Shown one piece after another: positions 23,897-33,310 of a DNA stretch of 48,569 nucleotides. How positions within the stretch are numbered: position 1 is the stretch's first letter; each line of letters opens with the position of its first letter. This stretch comes from Cyclobacteriaceae bacterium (GTDB taxonomy: Bacteria; Bacteroidota; Bacteroidia; Cytophagales; Cyclobacteriaceae): NCBI GenBank assembly GCA_009885605.1, contig VFKK01000064.1, positions 1-48,569 on the forward strand, read 5' to 3'. The notes beneath the pieces were generated by a model. That model did not search any database, had not been told where the DNA came from, and was given only the letters and a program-made list of their open reading frames with translations. Both the position numbers and the translations under genes were made by a program.

Positions 23897-25552
23897 ATGA
23901 ACCGACTTCTTCTTATTCTTATAATTTTCGTAGGTACCCAATTGCAAGCTCAGATTACTCCGAAGGCTATGACTTTTACCCGAGAGGATACCCTGAGAGG
24001 AAGTATCACTCCTGAGAGAGTTTGGTGGGATTTGCAGCAGTATCATTTGGAGGTTGAAGTAGATCCGGTGAACAAAACGATCTCCGGGATAAACACTGCG
24101 CGATATGAGGTAATTGGGGACCAGAACCGCTTTCAAATTGATTTGCAAGCTCCGATGATCTTGGAAAAAGCTTTGCAGAAAGGGAAAGAGATGAAGATCG
24201 AAAAAGTAGGAAGTGCTCATTTTATCACACTGACATCCCCTCAAAAAACCGGTGAAATTCATGAATTGGTCTTGCATTTTAGCGGGAGGCCTGTTGAAGC
24301 TGTGAGACCACCTTGGGATGGAGGGTTGACATGGAAACAAGACAGCAATGGCATGCCCTTTATTGCAAATTCAAACCAGGGAATAGGCTCCAGCATCTGG
24401 TGGCCAAACAAAGATCATCCTGCCGATGAACCGGATCAGGGAGTTTTGATTAGCGTGGAGGTTCCGGAAAACCTGATGAATGTCTCCAACGGAAGATTGC
24501 TACGAACAGAGCACAACAAAAAGAAGAGGACCAAAACCTACCATTGGGAGGTCAAAAACCCGATCAATAACTACGGCATCAACATCAACATTGGAGACTA
24601 CGTCCATTTTGGAGAAAAGTATCTTGGCGAAAAAGGGGATCTCGACATGGACTATTACGTCTTGCGGGAGAATCTGCCAAAAGCCATCAAACAATTTGCC
24701 GAGGCTTCACGGATGATGCGCGCTTTTGAGCATTGGTTTGGCCCGTATCCTTTTTATGAAGATGGGTTCAAACTCGTCGAAGTGCCCTATCTCGGGATGG
24801 AGCATCAGAGCTCGGTGACTTACGGGAATGGTTATGAAAATGGCTATCTGGGGCGGGATTTGAGTGACTCAGGTTGGGGATTGAAGTTTGACTTTATCAT
24901 CGTGCACGAGTCCGGACATGAGTGGTTTGCAAACAACATCACTAACAAGGATGTGGCGGACATGTGGGTTCACGAGGGATTTACCGCGTATTCTGAAAAT
25001 CTTTTTCTCGATTATCACTTTGGTAAAGAAGCCAGTAGCGCCTATTTACTCGGCACAAGGAAGAATATCCAAAATGACAAACCGCTGATCGGACCCTACC
25101 ATGTTAACAAAAATGGATCCTCGGACATGTATTACAAAGGTGCCAATCTCCTACATACCATTCGCCAGGTCATTAATGATGATGAGAAATGGCGACTGAT
25201 TCTGAGGGGACTGAATTCCGAGTTCTATCATCAAACCGTCACCTCAGGAGACATCGAACAATACATCTCTTCCAAATCCGGATTTGATCTCGGTGCTGTT
25301 TTTGACCAATACCTACGTGATATCAGAATACCTGTTCTCAGCTATGCGGTGAAAGGGAAGACCCTGCAATACCGATGGGAAAATGTAGTTCCCAACTTTG
25401 CCATGCCAGTAAAAATCTCAGTAAATGGCACCGATCCGATCTGGATCACACCCTCCCAAAAATGGAACTCCCTGGAACTGGATAGTGAGAAATCTCAGAT
25501 CAAAGTTGATCCTAATTTCTATGTGGGCACGCTAAATATCTCAGGTGATTGA
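23897..25552 (+). CDS. Secreted M1-family metallopeptidase
   Basis: From ATG 23897 the protein has 551 residues with a signal peptide (MNRLLLILIIFVGTQLQAQ). The zinc site is HESGH (H337-H341) followed by 18 residues and E360 (WVHEGFTAYSE), the M1 pattern HEXXH-X18-E. The exopeptidase motif is GMEHQ (300-304), a variant of GAMEN. It should remove N-terminal residues from peptides in the periplasm. It lacks the long C-terminal HEAT-like domain of PepN and is near the length of other short secreted bacterial M1 enzymes. An upstream TTG at 23882 would add five residues before the signal and is less likely. The gene stands alone. Confidence 0.93.
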   Translation: MNRLLLILIIFVGTQLQAQITPKAMTFTREDTLRGSITPERVWWDLQQYHLEVEVDPVNKTISGINTARYEVIGDQNRFQIDLQAPMILEKALQKGKEMKIEKVGSAHFITLTSPQKTGEIHELVLHFSGRPVEAVRPPWDGGLTWKQDSNGMPFIANSNQGIGSSIWWPNKDHPADEPDQGVLISVEVPENLMNVSNGRLLRTEHNKKKRTKTYHWEVKNPINNYGININIGDYVHFGEKYLGEKGDLDMDYYVLRENLPKAIKQFAEASRMMRAFEHWFGPYPFYEDGFKLVEVPYLGMEHQSSVTYGNGYENGYLGRDLSDSGWGLKFDFIIVHESGHEWFANNITNKDVADMWVHEGFTAYSENLFLDYHFGKEASSAYLLGTRKNIQNDKPLIGPYHVNKNGSSDMYYKGANLLHTIRQVINDDEKWRLILRGLNSEFYHQTVTSGDIEQYISSKSGFDLGAVFDQYLRDIRIPVLSYAVKGKTLQYRWENVVPNFAMPVKISVNGTDPIWITPSQKWNSLELDSEKSQIKVDPNFYVGTLNISGD

Positions 25553-25592
25553 GGAGTGGAATGAAAATTACAGTCGGAAAAAAACGAAAGAT

Positions 25593-25648
25593 TGATAGGA
25601 AAACCTATCAGTAAGATTCATTTCGTGTGGCTAAAAAAAAATCGCCAC
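25593..25648. terminator. Two hairpins between convergent genes
   Basis: TGATAGG-AAAA-CCTATCA (25593-25610) and GTGGC-12 nt-GCCAC (25627-25648) lie between the M1 peptidase (plus) and the sugar dehydrogenase (minus). Neither has a good T-run after it, so they are only possible transcript ends. Confidence 0.4.
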
Positions 25649-25721
25649 ATGTTTAAATACGAAAATTTCCCTAGCTAAATCCTTGGCAATTCCGAATCAT
25701 TGAGCTTGGAATTTTAACTTT

Positions 25722-27398
25722 TCAAACTCCCTTAATCTTATATATTTTTCCGTCTGCTTTGGTCATCAGGTATAGTTGGCCAGTTTTGTCCTGACCAAAT
25801 TTCAGGTCAACCCGGGGGCTGCCGCAAAGTTCTTCCAAGCCCATTTCCTTACCTTGGAATTTGATTCCCCAGGTTTCTACTTTGATATTTTTCCAATCAC
25901 TTAGATCGGCCATCAAGAGTCTTCCGGAGGGCACGTCTCCAAAGAGGAACTTACCGGCATGTGGTCCTGACTTCACAAAATACCCTCCGATGATTGCAGC
26001 AATTTCATCATGGTCCAACTGGATCAGAGGAAATACAGAGCCAAGACTACTATCATCATCAGGAAGGGAAAATACCTTGGCCATATTGCCATAAGGATTG
26101 ATGATGAAAGTCCCTTCCCGCACAGGCCAACCGTAGAATTTTCCAGGTTCGATTGCATTCAATTCTTCTACATTCTTGTGACCGATTTCTGTTGCGAGTA
26201 ATCTTCCTTGCGGATCCCAGAAAACTCGGTTGGGATTTCGGAAACCATACGCATAAACTTCTCCCTGTTTTCCTGCTTTTCCGGCAAATGGATTGTCTGT
26301 TGGAATTCCATACTTCCCGTTTTTACTGTTATTCCCAGAAGGATCTATTCTCAAAATGCTGCTCCAGATATCCGCTCCCTGATGATCTGCGATAAAAGCA
26401 TAGCCATTTTCGGCACTTCCGCCGTCACCTATCCCGATGAATAACTTTCCGTAGTCTGATTCTCCGGGTTTTGCAAAAGGGTTAAATGTGATTTCCTGCA
26501 TTCCATGGATTTGGGTTACGAAATCAATTCGAAGAAGTTCCCGACTGGTTCCCTCGAAGGTTTTAGAAGTTGGATTATCAGTTTTCCACTCAGTCAGAAC
26601 CCACTGAAGAGTTACTTTAATGCTGTCTGCATAGGCAAAGTCGGGTTTCTGAGCTTTTCCTTTTTCTGAATGGGCAGTGTAAAGCAGCCCGTTTTTCTGG
26701 AATTCAGGATGAAAAGCATAGCTGCCAAATCCTGTAGCCAGTCCCGGCTTGAACATTAGATCAGGTCGCAGGTCCCGCAGCAGAAAGTAGACCTGATGCT
26801 TCCCGTTTTTCAATTCATATAAGACGCCTCGCTGATCCTGCACAAAAGTGCGACCTGATACGGTTTCGCTTTCCAGTTTAGTGATTTTTGCCAGAGGAGG
26901 AACTGTGTCGGAAGGAGGGATTTGGGTGAGTAATTCCAGTTCCAGGCGAATACCTGAATCCGGAATCGGATCCGGAAGGGGATCATTCAGCCCTGTGGCG
27001 TCCCCTTCCTTAGGCACTTCTGAAAATGTATGCAGATAGCTTAGCAAAGCGTCAAAATCCTTTTCCTGAAGTTGAGGTGAAGCAGGCATGTAAGCCTTGA
27101 ATTGTGCATAAAGCTCAGTAGCACGGACGTCACCTTTTTCGATCATTTCCTGCGGATTCTTGACAAATTCCCGAATCCATTGAGAATCAACCCTGCGTGT
27201 AAGACCGCTTAGGTTAGGGCCTATGGTGGCTTGCTGGAAGTTGTGGCAGGAGCTGCAATACTGATTGAAAATGGCTCTTCCGGCTACGATCTGTTCCGGA
27301 TTTATGCTGATATCAGAGCCGTATTTTTCATTTTCACTTTGCTTGCAAGAAAAAACAAAAACAAATAGAAGGGGAAGTAGAAGTGCCGAATTTTTCAT
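25722..27398 (-). CDS. Cytochrome c - PQQ-type sugar dehydrogenase fusion, lipoprotein
   Basis: From ATG 27398 the product has 558 residues. It starts with a lipoprotein signal (FVFVFSC, Cys18). A class I cytochrome c domain follows, with heme motif CSSCH (C48, C51, H52) and a later YMPASPQL with a possible axial Met. From about residue 170 there is a beta-propeller of the glucose/sorbosone dehydrogenase family (DQRGVLYELKNGK; LFIGIGDGGSAENG; EVYAYGFRNPNRVFWDP; GKFYGWPVREG). Such propellers oxidise sugars with PQQ; the heme domain would pass electrons to the respiratory chain. PQQ synthesis genes are not in the window. The heme domain lies at the N-terminus. A GTG start two codons upstream is possible. 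Confidence 0.9.
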   Translation of the reverse strand: MKNSALLLPLLFVFVFSCKQSENEKYGSDISINPEQIVAGRAIFNQYCSSCHNFQQATIGPNLSGLTRRVDSQWIREFVKNPQEMIEKGDVRATELYAQFKAYMPASPQLQEKDFDALLSYLHTFSEVPKEGDATGLNDPLPDPIPDSGIRLELELLTQIPPSDTVPPLAKITKLESETVSGRTFVQDQRGVLYELKNGKHQVYFLLRDLRPDLMFKPGLATGFGSYAFHPEFQKNGLLYTAHSEKGKAQKPDFAYADSIKVTLQWVLTEWKTDNPTSKTFEGTSRELLRIDFVTQIHGMQEITFNPFAKPGESDYGKLFIGIGDGGSAENGYAFIADHQGADIWSSILRIDPSGNNSKNGKYGIPTDNPFAGKAGKQGEVYAYGFRNPNRVFWDPQGRLLATEIGHKNVEELNAIEPGKFYGWPVREGTFIINPYGNMAKVFSLPDDDSSLGSVFPLIQLDHDEIAAIIGGYFVKSGPHAGKFLFGDVPSGRLLMADLSDWKNIKVETWGIKFQGKEMGLEELCGSPRVDLKFGQDKTGQLYLMTKADGKIYKIKGV

Positions 27399-27528
27399 CG
27401 ACACTAATTAGTTGCTTTTATCTGGAGAAGGCAAATTTTTCATCCAAATCCATTCAATTGACGATAGAAACAAACAGTAAAGAACCGAAAAACAAGGCTT
27501 TAAATAAAAGGAAGTTTTGTATGATTGA

Positions 27529-28800
27529 TCAGGAAATCAATCCATCCTCTTTGGCATCCCAGGTCACCACTTCATCATCCAGATAGTGAGGATAGATCCT
27601 GCGATGTTGCTTTTTCACTTCTGTGATTAAAGCCTGACGGAAACCTTCCACATTTCCACCGCTTGCAGCAGCCATGAAGACAGGCTTGATTCCGTTTTTC
27701 TTTTCGTAAAAATCCGACAAGGCTTTAAAATCCACGTATCTCGTCTCGGCGAGTTCGATCTCTGTCATCTTCATGCTCTCCTCTTCGGAAGGCATCGTTT
27801 CGACCAGATCTATTTTGTTGAAAACCAGAAGGATGGGCTTGTCTCCTGCCTTGATATCATTCAATGTCTGGGTGACTACTGCGATATGGTCTTCGAAATG
27901 AGGATGAGAGATATCCACTACGTGAACCAGCAAATCTGCCTCGCGAATCTCATCCAAGGTGGATTTGAAAGACTCAATCAGGTGAGTTGGGAGTTTTCGG
28001 ATAAAACCAACCGTGTCTGAGAGCAGAAAAGGCACATTTTCGAGCACCACTTTACGGACCGTTGAGTCAACGGTGGCGAATAATTTGTTTTCGGCGAGAA
28101 TATCAGTCTTGGTGATCAGGTTCATCAGCGTGCTTTTCCCCACGTTGGTATATCCGACCAGGGCCACACGGACTACGCCTTTTCGGCTTTTCCGCTGGGT
28201 TTCACCTTGTATGTCAATTTCTTTTAGCCTTTCCTTAAGCAGAGATATTTTGGTTCGGATGTCACGCTTATCTGTTTCGATTTCCTTTTCACCAGAACCA
28301 CCTCTTGTTCCCGTTCCGCCACGCTGACGCTCCAGGTGAGTCCACATTCGGGTCAATCGGGGAAGCAAATATTGAAATCTTGCGAGTTCTACTTGGGTCT
28401 TAGCCTGGGCAGATTGGGCCCGCTTGAGGAAAATATCCAGGATGAGAAGGGAGCGATCGTAAATTTTGACTTTGAGCTCATCCTCCAGGTTTCTCATTTG
28501 TGAGGGAGAAAGGTCATCATCGAAAATCACCATATCCACTTCAAAATGAGTGATGTATGCCAGAATTTCTTCCAATTTTCCTTTGCCAACGAAGGTTCGA
28601 ATATCAGGGCGCTCCATTTTTTGAGTGAAGCGATAGACTGCCTTCGCGCCGAGAGTTTCAGCCAGAAAAGCTAATTCCTCCAGATGTTCTTCCGTCTCCA
28701 TAGTACTTTGATTTTGTCGGATGACAGTCACCAATATTGCGGTTTCCTCCTTTGGGGAAGTCTCGTGAAGTTTCTGAAGTTTTCTGGAAATTTTACTCAT
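27529..28800 (-). CDS. hflX: GTPase HflX
   Basis: The 423-residue protein has the HflX-specific N-terminal domain (VGKGKLEEILAYI, 71-83; DDDLSPSQMRNLE), then the Gly-rich linker ERQRGGTGTRGGSGEKEIE (158-176). The GTPase domain has G1 GYTNVGKST (216-224), G3 DTVGFIRKLP (262-271) and G4 FNKIDLVE. HflX binds the ribosome and splits or rescues stalled 70S particles under stress. Motifs and length are complete. It is transcribed alone on the minus strand. A nest of inverted repeats at 28856-28918 lies 56 nt upstream of its start and may be in its leader or promoter. Confidence 0.96.
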   Translation of the reverse strand: MSKISRKLQKLHETSPKEETAILVTVIRQNQSTMETEEHLEELAFLAETLGAKAVYRFTQKMERPDIRTFVGKGKLEEILAYITHFEVDMVIFDDDLSPSQMRNLEDELKVKIYDRSLLILDIFLKRAQSAQAKTQVELARFQYLLPRLTRMWTHLERQRGGTGTRGGSGEKEIETDKRDIRTKISLLKERLKEIDIQGETQRKSRKGVVRVALVGYTNVGKSTLMNLITKTDILAENKLFATVDSTVRKVVLENVPFLLSDTVGFIRKLPTHLIESFKSTLDEIREADLLVHVVDISHPHFEDHIAVVTQTLNDIKAGDKPILLVFNKIDLVETMPSEEESMKMTEIELAETRYVDFKALSDFYEKKNGIKPVFMAAASGGNVEGFRQALITEVKKQHRRIYPHYLDDEVVTWDAKEDGLIS

Positions 28801-29188
28801 ATCAAATGCGGGCTATTTTGCTTTAATGAATCAGAAGGGGAATAAGTTTCCAGTCAGACCAAAAACGGAGAATATTGGTCTATCAGACCTCCGTATTCTC
28901 CCTTGACTTTGGGCAAAGTTCGGGATAATTCCTTAGAATTGATCAGGATACAGTGACCGGCCGTGGATATTTTGCGTAGAAGTAAGGTCAGATACTTTGC
29001 TGTATCACTTAATTGATTAAGTCCTTTCCTCCAAAATTGAAAAAGTTTTCTTTATTCATATTCCAGGAACCAAAAGACTTTACTTCTTTCGATTACTTTG
29101 CCAAAATAGAAGTCCCAGTCAATTTATACAGTGAGATTTTTTGGCGAACTTTACATGATTTTATGGCAAATAGTAACACCGGGTTTTA
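28801..29188. other. Gene-free 388-bp divergent region between hflX and the PHP phosphatase
   Basis: No reading frame with coding character was found on either strand. The left third holds overlapping inverted repeats (28856-28918). The right part is AT-rich, without an exact TAnnTTTG box near the start at 29189. It must contain the promoters for both divergent genes and could also encode a short RNA. Confidence 0.6.
28856..28918. promoter_or_regulatory. Nested and competing inverted repeats
   Basis: GGAGAATA (28867-28874) pairs with TATTCTCC (28894-28901), and inside it GGTCT (28877-28881) pairs with AGACC (28885-28889). Competing pairings are AGACCAA (28856-28862) with TTGGTCT (28875-28881) and ACGGAG (28865-28870) with CTCCGT (28889-28894). 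A separate palindrome ACTTTG-GG-CAAAGT follows at 28905-28918. On the minus strand the nested hairpin is followed by GTTTTT, as in a terminator. Confidence 0.6.
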
Positions 29189-29935
29189 ATGGGACTTTTA
29201 AACATTTTTAAGAGAAAAACTGAGGAAATAGATAACCTGGACCTCAGCTGGTTGCAGGTGGACATGCACTCACATTTAATTCCGGGAATTGATGATGGTT
29301 CCAAGTCGATGGAGGAATCCCTTGAATTGATCAGACGATTGGCTGGTTATGGGCTTCGAAAAATTATCACGACTCCGCACATCATGTATGAGTATTATCG
29401 AAATACTCCCGAGATTATTGGTTTGGGATTGGAAGATCTGCGAAAAGCAGTCCTTAATGAAGGCATTGAGATCGAAATCGAAGCAGCTGCTGAATATTAC
29501 ATGGATGAGATTTTTCTTGAAAAGATCGTTGCCGGAGATAAGATCCTCTCGTTTGGAGATAATTATGTGTTGGTAGAGACAGGCTTTATCAACAAGCCGC
29601 AGATGCTTTTCGATATTATTTTTCAACTGGAAATGGCCGGCTATAAACCGATACTGGCTCATCCGGAGCGATACCAATACCTCATCGGAGACAAAAAACT
29701 GTTTGAAGAACTGGTGGATCGCAACGTCTTTTTACAAGTCAATTTACTTTCACTCACTGGCTTCTATTCCAAACAAGTAAAGGATTTTGCAGATATGATG
29801 CTGGAGAGAGGAGTGATTCGGTTTTTAGGAACTGATTGTCATAATGTCCGATATCTGGATATGCTGGAGACCTTACCAAAGCATAAGCATTTCGACAAAA
29901 TCAAAAATCTGGCGTTATTAAATCCCAGTCTGTAA
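29189..29935 (+). CDS. CpsB/YwqE-type tyrosine-protein phosphatase (PHP domain)
   Basis: The 248-residue protein opens with the PHP metal site VDMHSHLIPGIDDGS (H27, H29), then IITTPHIM, FGDNYVLVETGF and PILAHPERYQYL, with TDCHN near the end. This is the pattern of CpsB-type manganese-dependent tyrosine phosphatases, which dephosphorylate BY-kinases that control capsule or exopolysaccharide export. No kinase or export genes are in the window, so the partner lies elsewhere. It is followed at 12 nt by an epimerase gene on the same strand, which may be co-transcribed. Metal ligands and length are complete. Confidence 0.9.
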   Translation: MGLLNIFKRKTEEIDNLDLSWLQVDMHSHLIPGIDDGSKSMEESLELIRRLAGYGLRKIITTPHIMYEYYRNTPEIIGLGLEDLRKAVLNEGIEIEIEAAAEYYMDEIFLEKIVAGDKILSFGDNYVLVETGFINKPQMLFDIIFQLEMAGYKPILAHPERYQYLIGDKKLFEELVDRNVFLQVNLLSLTGFYSKQVKDFADMMLERGVIRFLGTDCHNVRYLDMLETLPKHKHFDKIKNLALLNPSL

Positions 29936-29947
29936 AAGGCGCCCCTT

Positions 29948-30901
29948 ATGGAAATTCTTATTACAGGCATCACCGGATTACTTGGAAGTTATATCGCCAG
30001 GGAATTTGCCGGGAAAGCTGAAATCCATGGTTTCAAAAGGCCGGGTTCTTCCCTTCGACTGCTTGAAGGAATTGAATCTTCGATCCACTGGCACGAAGGA
30101 GATATCTCAGATGTGGAGGAGCTTGAGGAGGCGGTGACTGGGAAAGATCTAGTTATCCATGCTGCAGGAATAGTTTCTTTTGACTCCCGGGATGAGGATT
30201 TAATTTACAAAGTAAATAATGTAGGTACCACGAATCTGGTCAACGCCATGCTGACTGCCGGTACCAAAAAGCTGGTTTACATAAGTTCGGTGGCGGCAAT
30301 TGGCAGAAGTCCGGAACTTACAACGATCGATGAAAATCATAAATGGACTGAGTCTCCATACAATACTGTTTATGCCACTTCCAAATATTTTGGTGAGTTG
30401 GAAGCTTGGAGAGGGGAGCAGGAAGGACTGGATCTGATCGTGGTGAACCCTTCAATTTTGCTGGGCAAAGTGAGTGATGACCGTAGCAGCACGGAAATTT
30501 ATCACTATGTGCTGGACGAAAATTCTTATTACCCGAAGGGCGATTTGAATTATCTGGATGTGCGGGATGCTGCCAAGATAATTCGAATGCTGGTGGAAAA
30601 GGAAGCCTGGGGAGAGCGGTATATTTTGAATAAAGAGAGTATTTCCTATCAGGATTTTTTTAAAATCATGGCTGAAATTTTCAGTAAAAAGGCACCTTTT
30701 AAATCTGCAGAGCCTTTTTTGATACGTCTTGCAGTTTTTTATAACGGAATTCTGAGAAGATTCAGGCTCAGCAAAAATCCTCTGAATATGCAGACAGCAA
30801 TGATAGCCCAACAAAAAATGTTTTACGACAACAAAAAGATTCTGGATTTGCTGGATTTTGAGTTCACCTCTCTGGAGGATACTTTCAAGTGGGCCAAATA
30901 A
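29948..30901 (+). CDS. NAD-dependent epimerase/dehydratase family protein
   Basis: The 317-residue protein is an extended short-chain dehydrogenase. The nucleotide-binding motif is GITGLLGSYIA (6-16), HAAGIVSFDSR follows the fourth strand, and the catalytic pair is in YATSKYFGE (Tyr and Lys of YxxxK). The family converts nucleotide sugars or reduces dihydroflavonol-like substrates; the specific substrate cannot be told. The C-terminal part (ESISYQDFFKIMAEIF) resembles other Bacteroidota NAD-dependent epimerases. It begins 12 nt after the CpsB-type phosphatase gene, which hints at a role in extracellular polysaccharide, by context only. Confidence 0.88.
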   Translation: MEILITGITGLLGSYIAREFAGKAEIHGFKRPGSSLRLLEGIESSIHWHEGDISDVEELEEAVTGKDLVIHAAGIVSFDSRDEDLIYKVNNVGTTNLVNAMLTAGTKKLVYISSVAAIGRSPELTTIDENHKWTESPYNTVYATSKYFGELEAWRGEQEGLDLIVVNPSILLGKVSDDRSSTEIYHYVLDENSYYPKGDLNYLDVRDAAKIIRMLVEKEAWGERYILNKESISYQDFFKIMAEIFSKKAPFKSAEPFLIRLAVFYNGILRRFRLSKNPLNMQTAMIAQQKMFYDNKKILDLLDFEFTSLEDTFKWAK

Positions 30902-31044
30902 ACTTATTTTAAATCTGAATCGTTCATAACTATGGAGGTTATACAGACTCTCAACATGCAATTAGTAAGATTATAAAAATAAACAAATCGACATTTTGAG
31001 AGATCAATTTATTTGGTACCTTAAATAAACCATAACTCATCCTA

Positions 31045-32466
31045 ATGACCGGAGATCACGATCACGAATGGGAAAATGATAAAAAGCTGGTAGAGCGATT
31101 TGAAAATTCCCTGAAATCAAACCTTGACCTTTATTTCGAAGAAGAAGAACTCGAAGACATTATCCGGTTTTATTTTGACCAGCAGAAGTTCCTCAAAGCT
31201 CTCCGTGCCGCAGAATACTGCCTGGAAAAGTTTCCTTTTTCTGTAGAAATCAAGCTCCTGAAAGCCCAGTGTCTTATTTTCAACGATGAGTTGGAAGAGG
31301 GTTTGAGCATTCTTGAAAACATCAACAATATTTCCCCAAACAACGAGGAGATAATTCTCGCGTTGGCCAATGCCCATATTCTTGCAGGAAGTCTGCGGGA
31401 GGGGATTGATTTGCTCGAAAACTTCCTGCCTCTGGCGGAAGACAAAGCGGAAGTGTACTATTCGCTTGGCAATCTCTATCGGGCCAGCAATGACAATAAA
31501 AAAGCAAGTCATTATTTCAAAGAAGCAGTAAAAAGCCGAATCAATCATGAGGATGCGCTTTTTCAGCTGGCAATGATTACTGAAGAAGAGGGTTCATTTG
31601 ATGAAATCCTCGATTTTTATCAGGAATTTATCGATCAGGATCCGTACAGTGCCGGAGCTTGGTATAATCTGGGTGTCGTTTACAATCGACTAGGGAGATT
31701 TGAAGAAGCGATCAAAGCCTATGATTATGCACTCATCATCGACGATGCATTTGCCTCGGCTTATTTCAATCTGGGCAATGCCCTGATGAATACCGAGCAA
31801 TATGAGTTGGCGTTGGAAGCATATCAAAATACCATTAATTGCGAAGGGGCAAATGCCGAAAACTGCTGCTACATGGGCGCTGCCTATGAAAAGTTGGGCA
31901 AAATCGATGAAGCATTCAAGTATTTTAAAAAATCATCCAAACTAGACGAGGAGTATGACGATGCCTGGTTTGGTCTTGGAATGTGTATGCTGAAAAAGGA
32001 AAAATTCTTTGAGGCGATTCATTATTTCAAAAAGGCTCTGAATTTCAGCAAAGAGAACGCTAATTACTGGGTTGGATTGGCGGATGCCGAATTTAATCTG
32101 GGAAATTTTCAGGCAAGTTCAGAGGCGTATGAAGAGGCGATTAACCTCGAGCCAGGAATTCTGGAGACTTACGTGAACCTTTCCTTGATTTATTTTGAGG
32201 AAAAAAGATTTGAGGAAGCGATTGATGTAGTACGCGAAGGAATCGAGGAGCTTCCTGAGGAGTCAGAATTGTATTACCGAATGGTCGTCTTTCAGATCAA
32301 AATGGGCAATTACAAAGAAGGGTTTTCATATCTGGAAAATGCATTAACTTTGGCCTACGATAAGCATACGATCTTGTATGAACTTATGCCGGAGCTGAAG
32401 AAGCAAAAGGCGGTCAGTAAGCTTATCGCCCAATATCGGGAGGAGAATCCCGAGAGCAAACCTTAA
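31045..32466 (+). CDS. Tetratricopeptide-repeat protein
   Basis: The 473-residue protein is made almost wholly of TPR units, for example AGAWYNLGVVYNRLGRFEEA, ASAYFNLGNALMNTEQYELA and NYWVGLADAEFNLGNFQASS, giving roughly eleven repeats. The short acidic N-terminus has no signal peptide, so it is probably cytoplasmic. TPR arrays bind other proteins; the partner is unknown. The comA gene starts 10 nt downstream on the same strand, so the two are likely co-transcribed. The gene heads the run TPR-comA-(hairpin)-DUF368-aroE. Confidence 0.9.
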   Translation: MTGDHDHEWENDKKLVERFENSLKSNLDLYFEEEELEDIIRFYFDQQKFLKALRAAEYCLEKFPFSVEIKLLKAQCLIFNDELEEGLSILENINNISPNNEEIILALANAHILAGSLREGIDLLENFLPLAEDKAEVYYSLGNLYRASNDNKKASHYFKEAVKSRINHEDALFQLAMITEEEGSFDEILDFYQEFIDQDPYSAGAWYNLGVVYNRLGRFEEAIKAYDYALIIDDAFASAYFNLGNALMNTEQYELALEAYQNTINCEGANAENCCYMGAAYEKLGKIDEAFKYFKKSSKLDEEYDDAWFGLGMCMLKKEKFFEAIHYFKKALNFSKENANYWVGLADAEFNLGNFQASSEAYEEAINLEPGILETYVNLSLIYFEEKRFEEAIDVVREGIEELPEESELYYRMVVFQIKMGNYKEGFSYLENALTLAYDKHTILYELMPELKKQKAVSKLIAQYREENPESKP

Positions 32467-32476
32467 TATCAAGCCA

Positions 32477-33247
32477 ATGAATTATGTGCTGAAGAACATT
32501 CCTGTACGGACTGAAAAGCCACGTACCACGGGGTTCACTATGGCCATGGACAAGGGATTAAGCCTTAGAGCCACGGAGGATTTTGTTGAAAGTTGTTCTG
32601 ACTTTGTCGACATAGTAAAGCTAGGATGGGCGACTTCCTATGTGACTAAAAATCTGGAGCAAAAACTAGCCATCTACAGGGAAGCTGGAATACCAGTTTA
32701 TTTTGGAGGCACTCTTTTCGAAGCCTTTATTGTAAGAGGTCAGTTTGAAGATTATCGTCGGGTTTTGGAGAAATTTAAGCTTGAATATTGTGAAGTGTCT
32801 GATGGTTCTATTACGCTGAATCACGATAAGAAATGTGAATACATTACAACACTTGCTAAGGAAGTGACTGTGCTATCAGAAGTTGGTTCCAAAGACGCTG
32901 CTAAAATTATCCCTCCATATAAGTGGATAGAGCAAATGCAAACTGAACTGGATGCAGGCGCCTGGAAAGTAATCGGAGAAGCAAGAGAAGGCGGAAACGT
33001 AGGTTTGTTCAGAGATTCAGGCGAAGTAAGACAAGGCTTGGTGGAAGAAATTTTGACGCAAATCCCGGAAGAAAGAATCATTTGGGAAGCGCCGATCAAA
33101 TCGCAGCAAGTTTGGTTTATCAAATTGCTGGGAGCTAATGTAAACTTGGGAAATATTAGTCCTGCTGAGATCATACCTTTGGAGACAATCCGATTGGGAC
33201 TCAGAGGAGATACATTCGACCACTTCCTGGGAGAGATCAAATTGTAA
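32477..33247 (+). CDS. comA: Phosphosulfolactate synthase (ComA family)
   Basis: The 256-residue protein matches ComA: TGFTMAMDKGLSLRATEDF, DIVKLGWATSYV, GIPVYFGGTLFEAFIVRGQ, YCEVSDGSITL, VLSEVGSKD, VIGEAREGGNVGLF and LGLRGDTF. ComA adds sulfite to phosphoenolpyruvate to give phosphosulfolactate, a TIM-barrel reaction first known from coenzyme M synthesis in methanogens. Bacteroidota do not make coenzyme M; the product could instead be dephosphorylated and oxidised to sulfopyruvate and transaminated to cysteate, the head-group precursor of sulfonolipids. That route is inference. No comB or comC is visible here. It lies 10 nt after a TPR gene and is followed by a hairpin and the DUF368 gene. 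Confidence 0.9.
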   Translation: MNYVLKNIPVRTEKPRTTGFTMAMDKGLSLRATEDFVESCSDFVDIVKLGWATSYVTKNLEQKLAIYREAGIPVYFGGTLFEAFIVRGQFEDYRRVLEKFKLEYCEVSDGSITLNHDKKCEYITTLAKEVTVLSEVGSKDAAKIIPPYKWIEQMQTELDAGAWKVIGEAREGGNVGLFRDSGEVRQGLVEEILTQIPEERIIWEAPIKSQQVWFIKLLGANVNLGNISPAEIIPLETIRLGLRGDTFDHFLGEIKL

Positions 33248-33265
33248 TTCAACTTAACTTAACAC

Positions 33266-33304
33266 AGGCTGTTCGGATTTTTGTCCGATCAGCCTTTATT
33301 TTTG
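33266..33304 (+). promoter_or_regulatory. Terminator-like hairpin fused to a -7 box
   Basis: A 12-bp stem with one mismatch (33266-33277 with 33284-33295), loop TTTTTG, is followed by TTATTTTTG. The T-rich tail contains an exact TAnnTTTG box (TATTTTTG, 33297-33304), which lies 6 nt before the DUF368 ATG at 33311. The same bases can thus end the comA transcript and start the DUF368-aroE transcript. Confidence 0.6.
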
Positions 33305-33310
33305 CTCATT

